DNA of 29,036 bases from ChocPot-Mid sp043804925 (GTDB lineage: Bacteria; Bacteroidota; Ignavibacteria; Kapaibacteriales; UBA2268): positions 1-29,036 of the forward strand of contig JAZDIP010000050.1 in assembly GCA_043804925.1 (NCBI GenBank), read 5' to 3'. The notes beneath the pieces were generated by a model. It saw only the letters and a program-made list of their open reading frames with translations, did no database searches and had not been told where the DNA came from. A program made the position numbers and the translations under genes. How positions within the stretch are numbered: position 1 is the first letter of the stretch; each line of letters opens with the position of its first letter. Positions 22,538 through 29,036 of this stretch are shown here, in pieces.

Positions 22538-23188
22538 ATGAACGATAAAGAACAAATAAAAGAGAATCATAACGGAAAGTCCGATTTTTACTTGACAATC
22601 GAAGAACGGGCAAGGTTTGAAATTAAGGTAAGAAAGTCTAAGTTCATTGCTACCGCAAGCCCTGCACCTACGAAAGATAAAGCCAAAGAAATTTTAGGGA
22701 CAATCAGAACCGAATTCTTCGATGCATCTCATAATTGTTATGCATATAGAATTGGCAATCAAGGTTTGGATTTTCGTGCTTCCGACGACGGAGAGCCAAA
22801 TGGTTCAGCCGGTAAGCCAATCCTGTTTGCAATAAAAAAATACGACCTCAGCGATTTAATAGTCGTTGTAACCAGATATTTTGGCGGCACCAAACTCGGT
22901 GTTGGCGGATTGGCACGTGCTTATTCGGATGCTGCCGAATCTGTTTTGCAACTTTGCACAATAAAGAATGTGCATATAACAAAGCAAGTTAAAATATTTT
23001 GCACTTACGATGACTTGAATACTATTAAACATCTATTATCCGAATTCGCTATTAGTTTTGAAGAGTCATATCATGATGCAGTTGAAATTATAGCTGAAAT
23101 CCCAAAGTCAAAAGTAGGAATTTTTAATAACCGGATTACGGAAGCAACATCCGCCAGGGCAGGAACCATAATTATGGATAATAGCTGA
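22538..23188 (+). CDS. yigZ: YigZ/IMPACT-family protein
   Basis: Members of the YigZ/UPF0029 (IMPACT) family are small soluble proteins of uncertain role in translation or protease control. Key text includes KVRKSKFIATASPAPTKDKA, HNCYAYRIGNQG, FRASDDGEPNGSAGKPIL, VVVTRYFGGTKLGVGGLARAYSDA and, in the second half, the ferredoxin-like ITKQVKIFCTYDDLN domain. The SDDGEP and RYFGGTKLG motifs are diagnostic. At 216 aa it is usual. A weak ATGA overlap with a 20-codon frame leads to panC, but I judge that frame probably non-coding. No unusual feature is seen. Confidence 0.85.
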   Translation: MNDKEQIKENHNGKSDFYLTIEERARFEIKVRKSKFIATASPAPTKDKAKEILGTIRTEFFDASHNCYAYRIGNQGLDFRASDDGEPNGSAGKPILFAIKKYDLSDLIVVVTRYFGGTKLGVGGLARAYSDAAESVLQLCTIKNVHITKQVKIFCTYDDLNTIKHLLSEFAISFEESYHDAVEIIAEIPKSKVGIFNNRITEATSARAGTIIMDNS

Positions 23189-23236
23189 TGAAAATTGTTA
23201 AATGGATTAACGTTAACAAAATCAAGGATTTGAAAG

Positions 23237-24091
23237 ATGAAAGTAATTGAAACGATAACAGAAATGCAGCAGATTTCAAATGAACAAAGGAAATCGGGTA
23301 AATCCATAGCCCTTATACCGACGATGGGATATTTGCATGATGGACATTGCAGTTTGATACGTCATGGCAAGGTGCTCGCAGATGTTGTGATTACAACTCA
23401 TTTTGTTAATCCGACCCAGTTTGCTCCAAATGAGGATTTTGAAAAATATCCTCGTGATTTCGAACGGGATTGCACTCTGGCAGAATCCAATGGAACGGAT
23501 TATTTATTCCATCCCTCCGTTTCTGAAATGTATCCTAATGATTTTAATACCGAAATAAAAGTTTCCGGCATATCCGATAAATTCGAGGGCAAGACACGAC
23601 CGGCTCATTTCAAAGGAGTTGCAACTGTTGTATCCAAATTATTAAATGCAACAGTTCCTGATTTTGCTCTTTTCGGACAAAAAGACTATCAGCAATATCT
23701 GGTTATTAAACAAATGGTATCGGATTTAAATTTCCCTGTAAATATTATTTTGCATCCAACCAAACGGGAAGAAGACGGATTGGCAATGAGTTCAAGAAAT
23801 GTATATCTTTCAGATGAAGAAAGAATGAATGCAACAATACTTTTCAGGGCATTAAGCCGCGCTAAAGCAACAATAATCAACGGAGAGCTTAACAGACAAA
23901 AAATAAATTCCATTATGGCAGATATGTTGATTACTATACCGGGAGTTAAAATTGATTATGCATCAGCCGCTGAAGCAAATACATTGGAAGAGCCAGAAAA
24001 TTTCAATTCAGGACAGAGTATTGTTTTATTGATTGCTTGCAGGTTGGGTAAGACAAGATTGATTGATAATATGGTAGTTAACAGCAAATAA
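23237..24091 (+). CDS. panC: Pantothenate synthetase
   Basis: PanC joins pantoate and beta-alanine with ATP to give pantothenate, the vitamin B5 step of coenzyme A synthesis. The diagnostic segments are IPTMGYLHDGHCSLI (HxGH-type ATP site), TTHFVNPTQFAPNEDFEKYP, YLFHPSVSEMYP, RPAHFKGVATVVSKL, FGQKDYQQYLVIKQM, then REEDGLAMSSRNVYL. At 284 aa it is standard. ATG 23237 gives a clean start. The other pathway genes (panB, panD) are not here. It sits between yigZ and pfkA with 100-125 bases to pfkA. Confidence 0.95.
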   Translation: MKVIETITEMQQISNEQRKSGKSIALIPTMGYLHDGHCSLIRHGKVLADVVITTHFVNPTQFAPNEDFEKYPRDFERDCTLAESNGTDYLFHPSVSEMYPNDFNTEIKVSGISDKFEGKTRPAHFKGVATVVSKLLNATVPDFALFGQKDYQQYLVIKQMVSDLNFPVNIILHPTKREEDGLAMSSRNVYLSDEERMNATILFRALSRAKATIINGELNRQKINSIMADMLITIPGVKIDYASAAEANTLEEPENFNSGQSIVLLIACRLGKTRLIDNMVVNSK

Positions 24092-24204
24092 TGGAAATAC
24101 TTTCAAATCATTCAAAAATTTCTTAATAAATATAAATTTTACTATTCAAGATAATTTACATAAATTTACAATTTAAAATCAACGATTTCTAATGTCAATT
24201 TACC

Positions 24205-24210
24205 CGGAGG
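24205..24210 (+). promoter_or_regulatory. Shine-Dalgarno site that fixes the pfkA start
   Basis: CGGAGG here is 5 nt before the ATG at 24216. It rules against the upstream in-frame ATG at 24192. Confidence 0.7.
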
Positions 24211-24215
24211 TCTGT

Positions 24216-25172
24216 ATGAAAAGAATTGCAGTTTTTACAAGTGGTGGAGATGCACCCGGAATGAATGCTTTAATAAGAGCCGTCACAAGAACAGGATTGG
24301 CTAAAGGTTTAGAAGTTTTTGGTATTTACGGCGGTTATACCGGTATGATAGAAGGGAATTTCGTCCCATTAGGCCGAAAAGAAACTGCAAACATAATTTC
24401 CCAGGGAGGAACAATATTGCTGACAAGCAGGTCAAAGGAATTTATGCATGCCGGAGGTAGAGCGGCTGCAGCCAAAAACCTTCGGGACAATGGTATTGAA
24501 GGAGTAGTCGCCTGCGGTGGAGACGGCACCTTTCACGGGGCTCACGCTCTTTGGATAGAGCATGGTATTCCGGTTGTCGGTACGCCGGGAACAATAGATA
24601 ACGACCTTTATGGTACGGAATACACAATCGGTTATGACACCGCCATTAATACAGCAGCTGAAGCAATAGATAAAATCCGTGACACTGCATACTCGCACAA
24701 TAGGGCTTTTATTATCGAAGTAATGGGCAGGGATGCCGGATTCATTGCAATGGATGTCGGTATAGCATGCGGAGCCGAATTTATTGCCGTTCCCGAAACC
24801 GTTACTGATATTGAACAGCTTTATCAAAGAATTTTGCAACAGAAGGGACGAAGAACTATTATTATAGTAGGCGAAGGTGATGAATTCGGGGGAGCAGTTG
24901 ATTTTGCAAAAGTTTTAAAGGAAAAATTCGATATTGATGCTAAGGTAACAATCCTGGGACACATTCAAAGAGGAGGAAGTCCAACAGTAAAGGACAGAGT
25001 TTTAGCTTCTCATTTAGGAAAAGCGGCAGTTATCGCTTTACTTGAGGGGAAAACCGACGTTATGGTTGGCAGGGTTTACCATGAGATTACCTATACTCCA
25101 TTCACGGAAACATGGGAAAATAAAAAAGCATTGCAGGATTGGAGGATTGACCTTGCTGATTCATTGGCATAA
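24216..25172 (+). CDS. pfkA: ATP-dependent 6-phosphofructokinase
   Basis: PfkA phosphorylates fructose-6-phosphate with ATP, the committed step of glycolysis. Motifs in order are MKRIAVFTSGGDAPGMN, YGGYTGMIEG, VVACGGDGTFHGAH (GGDGT, with Gly rather than Asp as in ATP enzymes), GTPGTIDNDLYGTEYTIGYD (catalytic Asp in TIDND), FIIEVMGRDAGFIA and LGHIQRGGSPTVKDR. At 318 aa it is like the E. coli enzyme. The ATG at 24216 sits behind a GGAGG site; the frame starts 8 codons earlier without one. It is a single gene in this run, and allosteric residues were not checked. The enzyme call is firm. Confidence 0.95.
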   Translation: MKRIAVFTSGGDAPGMNALIRAVTRTGLAKGLEVFGIYGGYTGMIEGNFVPLGRKETANIISQGGTILLTSRSKEFMHAGGRAAAAKNLRDNGIEGVVACGGDGTFHGAHALWIEHGIPVVGTPGTIDNDLYGTEYTIGYDTAINTAAEAIDKIRDTAYSHNRAFIIEVMGRDAGFIAMDVGIACGAEFIAVPETVTDIEQLYQRILQQKGRRTIIIVGEGDEFGGAVDFAKVLKEKFDIDAKVTILGHIQRGGSPTVKDRVLASHLGKAAVIALLEGKTDVMVGRVYHEITYTPFTETWENKKALQDWRIDLADSLA

Positions 25173-25227
25173 AATAAAATGTGGAGATATATGTTTTTTG
25201 CTTTTTTAGAATTTTGAAGAATTTTAC

Positions 25228-25259
25228 TTTGAGCTAAAGAAATACGGTGTTTATATTTG
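25228..25259 (+). promoter_or_regulatory. Bacteroidota-type promoter upstream of nadK
   Basis: TTTG (25228-25231) is followed after 20 nt by TATATTTG (25252-25259), a perfect TAnnTTTG -7 box. The ATG is about 65 bases further on. It is the best such match that I found in the window and supports the lineage assignment; it should drive nadK and lgt. Confidence 0.65.
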
Positions 25260-25324
25260 TCAATTGAAATAAACGGCATAAGTTCAAAACATAAAAATTA
25301 ACGTAAAGTTTACGAAAGTTAAAT

Positions 25325-26221
25325 ATGAAAAATATCGCACTATTTGAAGGTACAGGAAAACCTAAAGCAATAAAATGCGCTGAAATTACTGCAGCCAAAC
25401 TGAAGGAGTTCGGAATTAAGTGTTGTGCAAATTCTGAGTTAATTGCATCAATGCAATCCGAAGAAATCAAAAGCTTTATCAAAGCTTTACCTTACTCGGA
25501 ATTTGAAAAATTTGCAGATGTCCTTATATCATTTGGAGGTGACGGAACAATTCTTTCAGCGGCAAGATTGATGATAAAAACCGATTTACCGATAATGGGA
25601 ATTAATGTAGGAAAACTCGGATTTCTTGCAGAGTATTCCGTTAATGACCTTGACCAAACGATTGACAACCTGATAAAAGGAAATTACAGGATTATTGACC
25701 GGGCAGTCCTACAAACAGAACTTGACGGTGAAATTATTTATGCACTTAATGATTTTGTTATCGAAAAGAAAGATTCTTCGAGAATGATAACAATTGAAGC
25801 ATATACAAATAAACATCTACTGGGTTCAATTCGCGCCGATGGATTAATCGTAACGACTCCAACAGGTTCAACCGCATACTCTCTATCATGTGGAGGACCG
25901 ATTTTGACACCTTCAACTGAAGTCATTTGCCTGACACCAATTTCGCCTCATTCTTTGACTTTAAGACCTTTGGTACTCCCGGATTCGAACAATCTTGAGT
26001 TAAAAGTGTTTTCTCCGACAGGAGAATCAATGTTAGTTGCCGACGGTCAGGTCAAAAAAGTCTTGAATAATAAAGATACGGTATTAATTTCAAAATCTGA
26101 AGAGTTTATTAAACTAATTAAGCCAACAGACAGCTCTTACTACGATTTGCTCAGGAATAAACTTCTTTGGGCGGCAAACTACGGTGATATGAATTTTTCT
26201 ATAATTAAGGAACAGGAATAA
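25325..26221 (+). CDS. nadK: NAD kinase
   Basis: NadK phosphorylates NAD to NADP, the only route to NADP. The key parts are DVLISFGGDGTILSAARLM (GGDGT motif), IMGINVGKLGFLAEYSV, KDSSRMITIEAY, ADGLIVTTPTGSTAYSLSCGGPIL (the family's TTPTGSTAY signature) and ITPISPHSLTLRPLVLP. At 298 aa it is usual, with ATG 25325. The gap to lgt is 7 nt, so the two are cotranscribed. A strong Bacteroidota-type promoter lies 65 nt before. No unusual residues. Confidence 0.95.
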   Translation: MKNIALFEGTGKPKAIKCAEITAAKLKEFGIKCCANSELIASMQSEEIKSFIKALPYSEFEKFADVLISFGGDGTILSAARLMIKTDLPIMGINVGKLGFLAEYSVNDLDQTIDNLIKGNYRIIDRAVLQTELDGEIIYALNDFVIEKKDSSRMITIEAYTNKHLLGSIRADGLIVTTPTGSTAYSLSCGGPILTPSTEVICLTPISPHSLTLRPLVLPDSNNLELKVFSPTGESMLVADGQVKKVLNNKDTVLISKSEEFIKLIKPTDSSYYDLLRNKLLWAANYGDMNFSIIKEQE

Positions 26222-26228
26222 TACGATT

Positions 26229-27038
26229 ATGAATTTTTTAGCTGCTATTTATTGGAACGTTGAACCTGATATTTTTTCAATCGGGCCCATCACAATAAGA
26301 TATTACGGTCTTTTGTTTGCTCTTGCTTTTGTTGCAGGATACCAGATATTGTATTGGATATTCGTTAAAGAAAGTAAAAATTTGAAGGAGTTGGAATCGT
26401 TCACAATTGCTATGATAATTGGAACAGTTGTTGGTGCCCGGCTTGGACATTGCCTTTTTTACGAACCGGTATATTATTTGTCAAATCCTTTTGAAATACT
26501 GAAAGTATGGAAAGGCGGACTTGCAAGTCATGGCGGGGCATTAGGTTTGCTGACAGCATTGTATATTTTTATAAAATTCAAGAAACGCGAAGTAACATTC
26601 CTCTGGCTTGCAGACCGTGCAGTAATAAGTATTGCCTTAGCAGCAGCATTTATCAGAATTGGAAATTTTTTTAATTCTGAAATTGTCGGCAGAGCAGCAG
26701 ATATACCATGGGCTGTAGTGTTTAATCGATTACCTGTCGGAGAAGATTTTCCAAGACATCCTACCCAAATCTACGAAGCGTTATCATATATCACTGTTTT
26801 TCTAATACTTCTTTTCAGATATAAAAAATACAATATAAACTTACCTAAAGGACAAATGCTGGGTTTGTTCCTGACATTACTTTTTACTGCCAGGTTCATA
26901 ATCGAATTTTTTAAAGAGGTTCAAGTAAACTTTGAAGAAACTATGGTATTGGATATGGGACAGTTACTAAGCATCCCCGGAATTCTCTTAGGAATAGGAT
27001 TATTGATTTGGTCATATAGAAGTAAACATGATAAATAA
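26229..27038 (+). CDS. lgt: Prolipoprotein diacylglyceryl transferase
   Basis: Lgt, an inner-membrane enzyme, transfers diacylglycerol from phosphatidylglycerol to the lipobox Cys of prolipoproteins. The 269-aa protein has about seven TM segments and the family's key motifs: IRYYGLLFALAFVAGY near the N-terminus, RLGHCLFYEP, WKGGLASHGGALGLL, RIGNFFNSEIVGRAADIPWAV (the RxGNF signature) and RHPTQIYEALSY. It begins 7 nt after nadK. The following hairpin at 27044-27068 ends this transcript and the converging one. The call is firm. Confidence 0.95.
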   Translation: MNFLAAIYWNVEPDIFSIGPITIRYYGLLFALAFVAGYQILYWIFVKESKNLKELESFTIAMIIGTVVGARLGHCLFYEPVYYLSNPFEILKVWKGGLASHGGALGLLTALYIFIKFKKREVTFLWLADRAVISIALAAAFIRIGNFFNSEIVGRAADIPWAVVFNRLPVGEDFPRHPTQIYEALSYITVFLILLFRYKKYNINLPKGQMLGLFLTLLFTARFIIEFFKEVQVNFEETMVLDMGQLLSIPGILLGIGLLIWSYRSKHDK

Positions 27039-27043
27039 AAAAT

Positions 27044-27068
27044 GGGCTGTCTTAAGTTGAAACAGCCC
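27044..27068. terminator. Bidirectional terminator between lgt and the T9SS gene
   Basis: GGGCTGT (27044-27050) pairs with ACAGCCC (27062-27068) around 11 nt. On the minus strand it is followed by ATTTTTTATTT, a good T-run, and on the plus strand by TATTTCATTTT. It sits between two converging genes. Confidence 0.75.
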
Positions 27069-27077
27069 TATTTCATT

Positions 27078-28637
27078 TTATCTCGCAATAGAAACTCTCT
27101 CCACAACAGGAGCAAGATAATCCAATTGCCATTTGTCAATATTTTCTTCTGCCTGGATAAAGTATAATCCTTGTGTAAATTCACTTGTTGGAATTTTTAT
27201 TGTTTCTCCTGGTCGTGCTAATACCTCAAATAGCTTTTCTCCGGTTATGGAATATAGTCTTATCTTGGCTTTGTTGATATTGTCGCTATTTTCCAATATA
27301 TATTTAACAGGATAATTCACTGTAACAAAGACTTCGTCTTTGGCTGGGTTGGGAAAGACTTTTAACTCCATCTTACCGGCTTCGGTTAATTTTCTGATCT
27401 GACCTGTCTCCAAATCAATTATTATTCTACCCCCATAGTTTGCTGCACGCTTTGCCATAACAGTGTCGGCAATAGGTAATCCACCGATAAACAATCTCTC
27501 AGAATACTCTGCTGTTGTATCATGATTTATAAATATAACTCTATAATCAAGATCAGCCATATTTATAAATGTAAACTGCATCAAAGTTCCTGTTGAATCA
27601 GTCGTCGAAACTGGAATAGGCAATGCCATAAATGTATTACTTGGATGTCCTTCCAAACCTATTGTTGCCGATTCTGAACTCAATGCAAAAACTGTGAAAT
27701 CCAAATCTGCTGTTGTGCTAGGTGCAACATTAAACATCGGCGTATAAATCGAATCCCGAATAATTGGAACATAATATTTCTCATTAATAATTGTATCTTC
27801 AATTTCCTCAAATGGCAACCTCCAAGATATATGATTCCCATCTAAAAAAGCTTCTCCAACATAATAATAAAATGTATTGCTACAATAACCCGCATATCCT
27901 TCTGTCAAAATTTCATCATCGCTTTGCCTATAGAATGACTTTGCAGATGTTAATATATCCGGTGGACTACCAGTTTCTGAATTGAAGATCGACCTATTTT
28001 TCCACAAACTTGCATCATTTGACCATATATCTGATATAGGATTACTCTTTGAATTTTTTGAAAGATGAGGTAATTCACCTTCATTCGTAATCTTTTCCAT
28101 AATAGAGGGATTTACCCAATCGAGTGATAGATAAATGTCGTTGATCAGAGATTTATTAAAGTTTAATTGATAAATGCCCGAAGATGTACCAATATTTAAA
28201 TTATACCACTCTAAAGATTTGTCATATTCTGGGAAATATAAAAATAAATTTTGTGAGATGTTAGGTTGAAAAAGATCAAGTTCCAATGATATTATGAAAC
28301 TATATACGGTTAACATGATTTCCATAAAATTTTCTGAACAATCTCTATGATAAATATTAATACCCGAGATATAATCCATAGAATCAGGGCTATAGAAAAC
28401 ACTCCAAAACACTTTTTCTTGTCTGTTTGAAATCCAATATTTCTTCCCTAAAATCTCAGTTTCGAGTGGAGGATTTTTTAAATCAAATCTGGATATTGTT
28501 CTATAAATAACAGGAAATGAACCTTTAGCCAATGAATTTAACGAACTTAATTTAATAATATTGTCATTATTTGTTGTAATATCTGATTTATGTTCGGGTG
28601 CAATTAGATGCTTAAGTGTATCGTTCTCGTATTTCAA
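27078..28637 (-). CDS. T9SS-exported protein, main part, downstream of a frameshift
   Basis: The open frame starts from a TTG at 28637. Coding-like text continues upstream to about 28690 without a start (VWEENYNGTPQIFYTRLKYE), and then joins the frame of the gene at 28612-28974 across a +1 shift. The body is beta-rich, with secreted-type text (TPMFNVAPSTTADLDFTVFA). The C-terminus carries a T9SS sorting domain: LKVFPNPAKDEVFVTVNYP, RLYSITGEKLFEVLARPG and TQGLYFIQAEE, but then extends about 18 residues past the usual end (WQLDYLAPVVERVSIAR). It has no recognised enzyme domain. The repaired protein would be about 640 aa, exported through Sec and T9SS. Confidence 0.6.
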   Translation of the reverse strand: MKYENDTLKHLIAPEHKSDITTNNDNIIKLSSLNSLAKGSFPVIYRTISRFDLKNPPLETEILGKKYWISNRQEKVFWSVFYSPDSMDYISGINIYHRDCSENFMEIMLTVYSFIISLELDLFQPNISQNLFLYFPEYDKSLEWYNLNIGTSSGIYQLNFNKSLINDIYLSLDWVNPSIMEKITNEGELPHLSKNSKSNPISDIWSNDASLWKNRSIFNSETGSPPDILTSAKSFYRQSDDEILTEGYAGYCSNTFYYYVGEAFLDGNHISWRLPFEEIEDTIINEKYYVPIIRDSIYTPMFNVAPSTTADLDFTVFALSSESATIGLEGHPSNTFMALPIPVSTTDSTGTLMQFTFINMADLDYRVIFINHDTTAEYSERLFIGGLPIADTVMAKRAANYGGRIIIDLETGQIRKLTEAGKMELKVFPNPAKDEVFVTVNYPVKYILENSDNINKAKIRLYSITGEKLFEVLARPGETIKIPTSEFTQGLYFIQAEENIDKWQLDYLAPVVERVSIAR

Positions 28638-28974
28638 TCGAGTATAGAAAATTTGAGGAGTGCCGTTGTAATTTTCCTCCCAAACCCGGCAAATGCCAAA
28701 TTAACTTTTGATTATCAGTAATCCTATTTGTATCACCATACCACTCCAATTGATAACCCGTATGCTTATAATTAATTTTAAACGAAGTATCTAATCTCGG
28801 AGTCATACCACCCCAATTCCAGCCAATAACGAACTCATCAGGAATGCCCCTTTGAAATACATCAGTTGTATCTGTAAATGTAAGTGTTGTTGGGGACAAA
28901 TAATTTTGCGAATGCAGTATTAATGCATTTGTACATAGCGTAATAGCTATAACGAATAAATAGTAATTTTTCAT
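28612..28974 (-). CDS. N-terminal part of the frameshifted T9SS-exported protein
   Basis: From ATG 28974 the protein has a signal peptide (MKNYYLFVIAITLCTNALILH) and about 75 residues of exported beta-rich text (DEFVIGWNWGGMTP, KHTGYQLEWYGDTNR). It remains coding-like up to HLPGLGG (about residue 99). The final 20 residues before its stop are out of character, while the other frame at the same position reads VWEENYNGTPQIFYTR and flows into the gene at 27078-28637. Deleting one G in the TTTGGGAGG tract on the minus strand restores one frame. This could be a real mutation or a sequencing indel. Confidence 0.65.
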   Translation of the reverse strand: MKNYYLFVIAITLCTNALILHSQNYLSPTTLTFTDTTDVFQRGIPDEFVIGWNWGGMTPRLDTSFKINYKHTGYQLEWYGDTNRITDNQKLIWHLPGLGGKLQRHSSNFLYSIEIRERYT

Positions 28975-29036
28975 ATTCCGCTCCTTTAATTATTTACAAC
29001 AATGTCTATTGTAGAAATAAATTCACCTGCAGAGAA

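Noticed and set aside
23188..23250. 20-codon frame linking yigZ to panC by an ATGA overlap
   Set aside because: It is short, with no ribosome site, and overlaps the panC start. A coupling leader is possible but unsupported.
24335..24839. Several antisense frames within pfkA
   Set aside because: They lie opposite strongly conserved pfkA codons and have no motifs, so they are shadows.
1..29036. CRISPR array or rRNA genes
   Set aside because: I saw no regularly spaced repeats and no rRNA-like sequence. The only tandem repeat is the two-copy one at 11.3 kb.

Overview
The window is a low-GC bacterial chromosome segment. Three features point to the Bacteroidota/FCB group, most like Ignavibacteria or Kapabacteria: three secreted proteins with C-terminal type IX secretion (T9SS) sorting domains, a close match to the Bacteroidota promoter consensus (TTTG, 20 nt, TAnnTTTG) before nadK, and low GC throughout. 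Some genes (pfkA and the ribbon-helix-helix gene) carry strong GGAGG ribosome sites, which classical Bacteroidetes rarely use. The lineage call is an inference.

The window has two parts. Positions 1 to about 5,776 look like the right end of an integrated mobile element. It carries a membrane/coiled-coil protein, then a leftward accessory operon. That operon holds a 105-aa unknown, a replication-relaxation-like winged-helix/nuclease-fold protein, a very acidic 37-aa protein, a 76-aa unknown, an ArdC-type antirestriction protein, and one or two ribbon-helix-helix-like proteins. Two strongly folded non-coding segments lie here (about 1962-2086 and 3679-3817), the second next to a perfect DnaA box and AT-rich DNA. 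After these comes a tight rightward four-gene cassette at 4011-5595: a three-TM protein, an MTH538/ThsB-type TIR-like protein, a 45-aa single-TM protein, and a TIR-domain protein. It looks like an anti-phage or NAD-signalling system of a composition I cannot match to a named type. The part ends in the 3' half of a tRNA-Thr(CGU) gene followed by a tRNA-like terminator. This is the expected displaced attachment-site scar of an element that integrated into a tRNA gene; the intact tRNA should lie left of the window.

The rest (5,777-29,036) looks like ordinary chromosome. It holds an asparagine-synthetase-like enzyme without the glutaminase cysteine, a T9SS-exported protein, a glycosyltransferase/pcm pair, and an IS200-like (RAYT-type) transposase with repeats beside it. 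These are followed by rlmB, queF, a probable outer-membrane barrel protein, a 1,250-aa arylsulfotransferase-like/FN3/T9SS protein, rmuC, and an OmpA-type lipid/peptidoglycan-linking protein. A rightward housekeeping run follows: lipid kinase, mntP, yigZ, panC, pfkA, nadK and lgt. Last is a leftward T9SS-exported protein whose reading frame is broken by a +1 shift.

The housekeeping genes are a mix rather than one pathway: coenzyme A (panC), NADP (nadK), glycolysis (pfkA), queuosine (queF), rRNA methylation (rlmB), lipoprotein maturation (lgt), manganese export (mntP) and protein repair (pcm). The most notable points are the TIR cassette, its setting in a tRNA-integrated element, and the two structured non-coding regions.
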